Origin: Clostridiales bacterium
GTDB lineage: Bacteria; Bacillota; Clostridia; DUOD01
Reading direction: 5' to 3'
Assembly: GCA_012838995.1 (NCBI GenBank)
Contig: DUOD01000048.1
Span: 1 to 64,000, forward strand
DNA: 64,000 nucleotides
This document shows positions 62,396-64,000 of the stretch, piece after piece. The position numbers were made by a program, and so were the translations under genes. The notes beneath the pieces are model-generated. The model was not told the DNA's origin. It searched no databases and saw only the letters and a list, made by a program, of their open reading frames with translations. Position 1 is the first letter of the stretch. Each line of letters opens with the position of its first letter.

Positions 62396-62400
62396 GCAGT

Positions 62401-62440
62401 ACAAATTACCTTGCATTACAGTGCAAGGTAATTTGTTTTA
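62401..62440 (+). terminator. Terminator before rsmB
   Basis: ACAAATTACCTTGCA / TGCAAGGTAATTTGT, a perfect 15-bp stem with a 6-nt loop, followed by TTT. Only 20 nt remain before rsmB, so readthrough or a promoter inside or upstream must serve that gene. Confidence 0.85.
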
Positions 62441-62459
62441 AAGCCATGGAGGATGAGCG

Positions 62460-63749
62460 ATGGACAATCCAAGAAAAATTGTACTGGATATATTACACAG
62501 TATTACCGTGGAGGGTGCCTATTCAAACTTAACCATCAAACAAGTGCTGGACACAAGCCGCCTGTCGCCTGCCGACAAGGCCTTGGTAACCGAGATGGTA
62601 TACGGTACCTTAAGGTATATGATAACCATTGACTATATAATCGATAAGTTCGTCAAAGCTAGGCGGATATCCGGAAAATTAAAGAATATACTCAGGCTGG
62701 GTATATACCAGATCATGTTTATGGACAAAGTACCCGACTTTGCCGCCTGTAATGAAAGTGCCAAACTGGCCAGAAGATTCGGCGGCCAATGGTCCGTTAA
62801 TTTTGTAAACGCAGTCTTGAGGAATGTGATCCGCAACAGGAAAAGGATAGAATATCCCCGCCAAGACTTCACCCATTATCTAATGTATAAATATTCCTAC
62901 CCCCTTTGGATGGTATCCATGTGGATGGACCAGTACGGTGCCCAAACGGCCGAAAAAATATGCCAATCCGGTAATGAAAGGCCTGACCTTACCTTAAGGG
63001 TAAATACCTTAAAGGCTAATGTTGACGGGGTAATCCGGTCTTTAGCCCGGGAAGGAATAAACTGTATAATGGCGGAAAAGTGGGAAAATGTAATAGTGGT
63101 AAAAGAAGCCAAAAGAAGTATCCATGATACAACGGCCTATAAACAGGGATGGTTTATGGCCCAGGATCCCGGTGGAGTGGCTGTGTCCAAGCTGCTTGAT
63201 CCCAAGCCCGGGCATCTGGTTATCGATTTATGCAGCGCTCCGGGGGGAAAGACATGCCACATGGCCGAGCTAATGGAGAATAAGGGCAATATTTTGGCCT
63301 GGGATGTCCATCCCCACCGCCTGCAACTTGTGAAAACCAACTGTAGGAGGATGGGGGTAACCAATGTCGAGGTAAGGCAGCATAGGGCTGAGGTATTTGA
63401 CGACGCCCTATCGTCTTCGGCCGATCGGGTACTGGCCGATGTGCCTTGTAGCGGTCTGGGCATTATCCGCAGAAAACCCGAGATAAAGCTAAACAGGACC
63501 TGTGACGACATCGCAGCCTTGACGGATATACAAAGGATGATAATAAACACAGCCGGCCGATACTTAAAACCCGGAGGCGCTATGGTGTACAGTACTTGTA
63601 CAATAAATAAGAAGGAAAACGAAGATATAGTACGGGATTTTTTGAAACATAACACCGGTTTTAAGCTGGAGGGGGAAATGGTACAGCTTTTTCCCCATAT
63701 AGACGGCACCGACGGTTTCTTTATGGCAAAACTTATAAGAAAGGATTAA
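62460..63749 (+). CDS. rsmB: 16S rRNA (cytosine-967-C5) methyltransferase RsmB
   Basis: 429 aa. N-terminal NusB-like RNA-binding domain (about 1-140), then the SAM-dependent methyltransferase: DLCSAPGGKTCHMAE, catalytic Cys in ADVPCSGLGIIRRKPEIK, and YSTCTINKKENE. ATG at 62460 with GGAGG 7 nt upstream. Seven nt before rlmN. Confidence 0.96.
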   Translation: MDNPRKIVLDILHSITVEGAYSNLTIKQVLDTSRLSPADKALVTEMVYGTLRYMITIDYIIDKFVKARRISGKLKNILRLGIYQIMFMDKVPDFAACNESAKLARRFGGQWSVNFVNAVLRNVIRNRKRIEYPRQDFTHYLMYKYSYPLWMVSMWMDQYGAQTAEKICQSGNERPDLTLRVNTLKANVDGVIRSLAREGINCIMAEKWENVIVVKEAKRSIHDTTAYKQGWFMAQDPGGVAVSKLLDPKPGHLVIDLCSAPGGKTCHMAELMENKGNILAWDVHPHRLQLVKTNCRRMGVTNVEVRQHRAEVFDDALSSSADRVLADVPCSGLGIIRRKPEIKLNRTCDDIAALTDIQRMIINTAGRYLKPGGAMVYSTCTINKKENEDIVRDFLKHNTGFKLEGEMVQLFPHIDGTDGFFMAKLIRKD

Positions 63750-63756
63750 TGAAAAA

Positions 63757-64000
63757 ATGCATGGCAAAGCTAAAAAGGACATTTTAAGTTTTGACATCCA
63801 CCAACTGTCCGATATGCTAAAACAAATGGGGGAGAAGGAGTATAGGGCCCGTCAGGTATACAGCTGGTTGAGTAGGGGCATAAAACGGTTTTGCCAAATG
63901 ACCGACCTGCCCTTACGTTTAAGGCATAGACTGGAGGAAGTTTTTTATATAAACGAGATAAAACCGGTAAAGGTTTTGGCGTCAGAGGATGGCAGCACCA
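63757..64000 (+). CDS. rlmN: Dual-specificity 23S rRNA/tRNA A2-methyltransferase RlmN (partial, N-terminus)
   Basis: Runs off the window after 81 codons and is not in the ORF track. The frame from ATG 63757 reads KKDILSFDIHQLSDMLKQMG and EYRARQVYSWLSRGIKRF, followed by MTDLPLRLRHRLEE. This is the accessory N-terminal domain of RlmN, and the gene follows rsmB as in many Firmicutes. The radical SAM core lies beyond the edge. AAGGA is 11 nt upstream of the ATG. Confidence 0.9.
   Translation, partial: MHGKAKKDILSFDIHQLSDMLKQMGEKEYRARQVYSWLSRGIKRFCQMTDLPLRLRHRLEEVFYINEIKPVKVLASEDGST

Overview
The window reads as chromosomal DNA of an endospore-forming member of the Clostridia (low-G+C Firmicutes). 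The evidence is an alpha/beta SASP, SpoIIP, SpoIVA, YIEGIA, YlmC/YmxH and YteA-type genes, a PyrR attenuator, a T-box, a c-di-AMP riboswitch, strong AGGAGG Shine-Dalgarno sites and frequent TTG/GTG starts. I cannot name the genus. Gene order matches the usual clostridial core layout. Almost everything is ordinary vertical content, except one small decayed AT-rich islet after ileS.

Layout. 0.4-2.7 kb: amino-acid ABC transporter behind a promoter with an overlapping inverted-repeat operator. 2.7-6.5 kb (minus): 2-hydroxyacyl-CoA dehydratase-like protein, a fused dehydratase-like/activase protein and an acyl-ACP thioesterase. 7-8.6 kb: c-di-AMP riboswitch controlling a secreted SH3/NlpC-P60 wall hydrolase. 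8.7-16.7 kb: mixed single genes, namely a beta-propeller, DUF4364, SASP, a polysaccharide deacetylase lipoprotein, DUF89, YlmC/YmxH, nrdR, a minus-strand radical SAM/HAD pair and pgeF. 16.8-27 kb: sporulation and core cluster of DUF1614, spoIIP, YIEGIA with its small partner, two DUF3189 genes, DUF512 radical SAM, der, plsY, gpsA and spoIVA. 27.1 kb: tRNA-Pro(GGG), then sfsA.

28-30.2 kb: a partner-switching module (STAS antagonist, degenerate anti-sigma-like protein, SigB/F/G-type sigma factor, then a separate intact RsbW-type kinase), followed by DUF1461 and HlyD-like membrane/envelope genes. 32-34.4 kb: division cluster yggS-sepF-ylmG-divIVA. 34.5-37.6 kb: T-box and ileS. 37.6-38.8 kb: remnants of a tyrosine recombinase and of an FtsW-like membrane gene. 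38.9-41.5 kb: DUF5665, YteA-like, lspA, rluD-type. 41.5-51.9 kb: the pyrimidine operon pyrR-orf-pyrB-pyrC-pyrF-carB-pyrK-pyrD-pyrE with a PyrR attenuator. carA is absent, and a gene-free gap of about 300 nt lies where carA would be expected. 52-53.8 kb (minus): rqcH. 54-64 kb: yicC-remA-gmk-rpoZ-coaBC-priA-def-fmt-DUF116-Zn peptidase-rsmB-rlmN, the last cut by the window edge.

Most worth following up: the degenerate anti-sigma protein beside an intact kinase; the dehydratase/activase/thioesterase operon; the missing carA with its unexplained intergenic segment; the unknown membrane protein in the usual uracil-permease slot; the heptad repeats in DivIVA; and the decayed islet.
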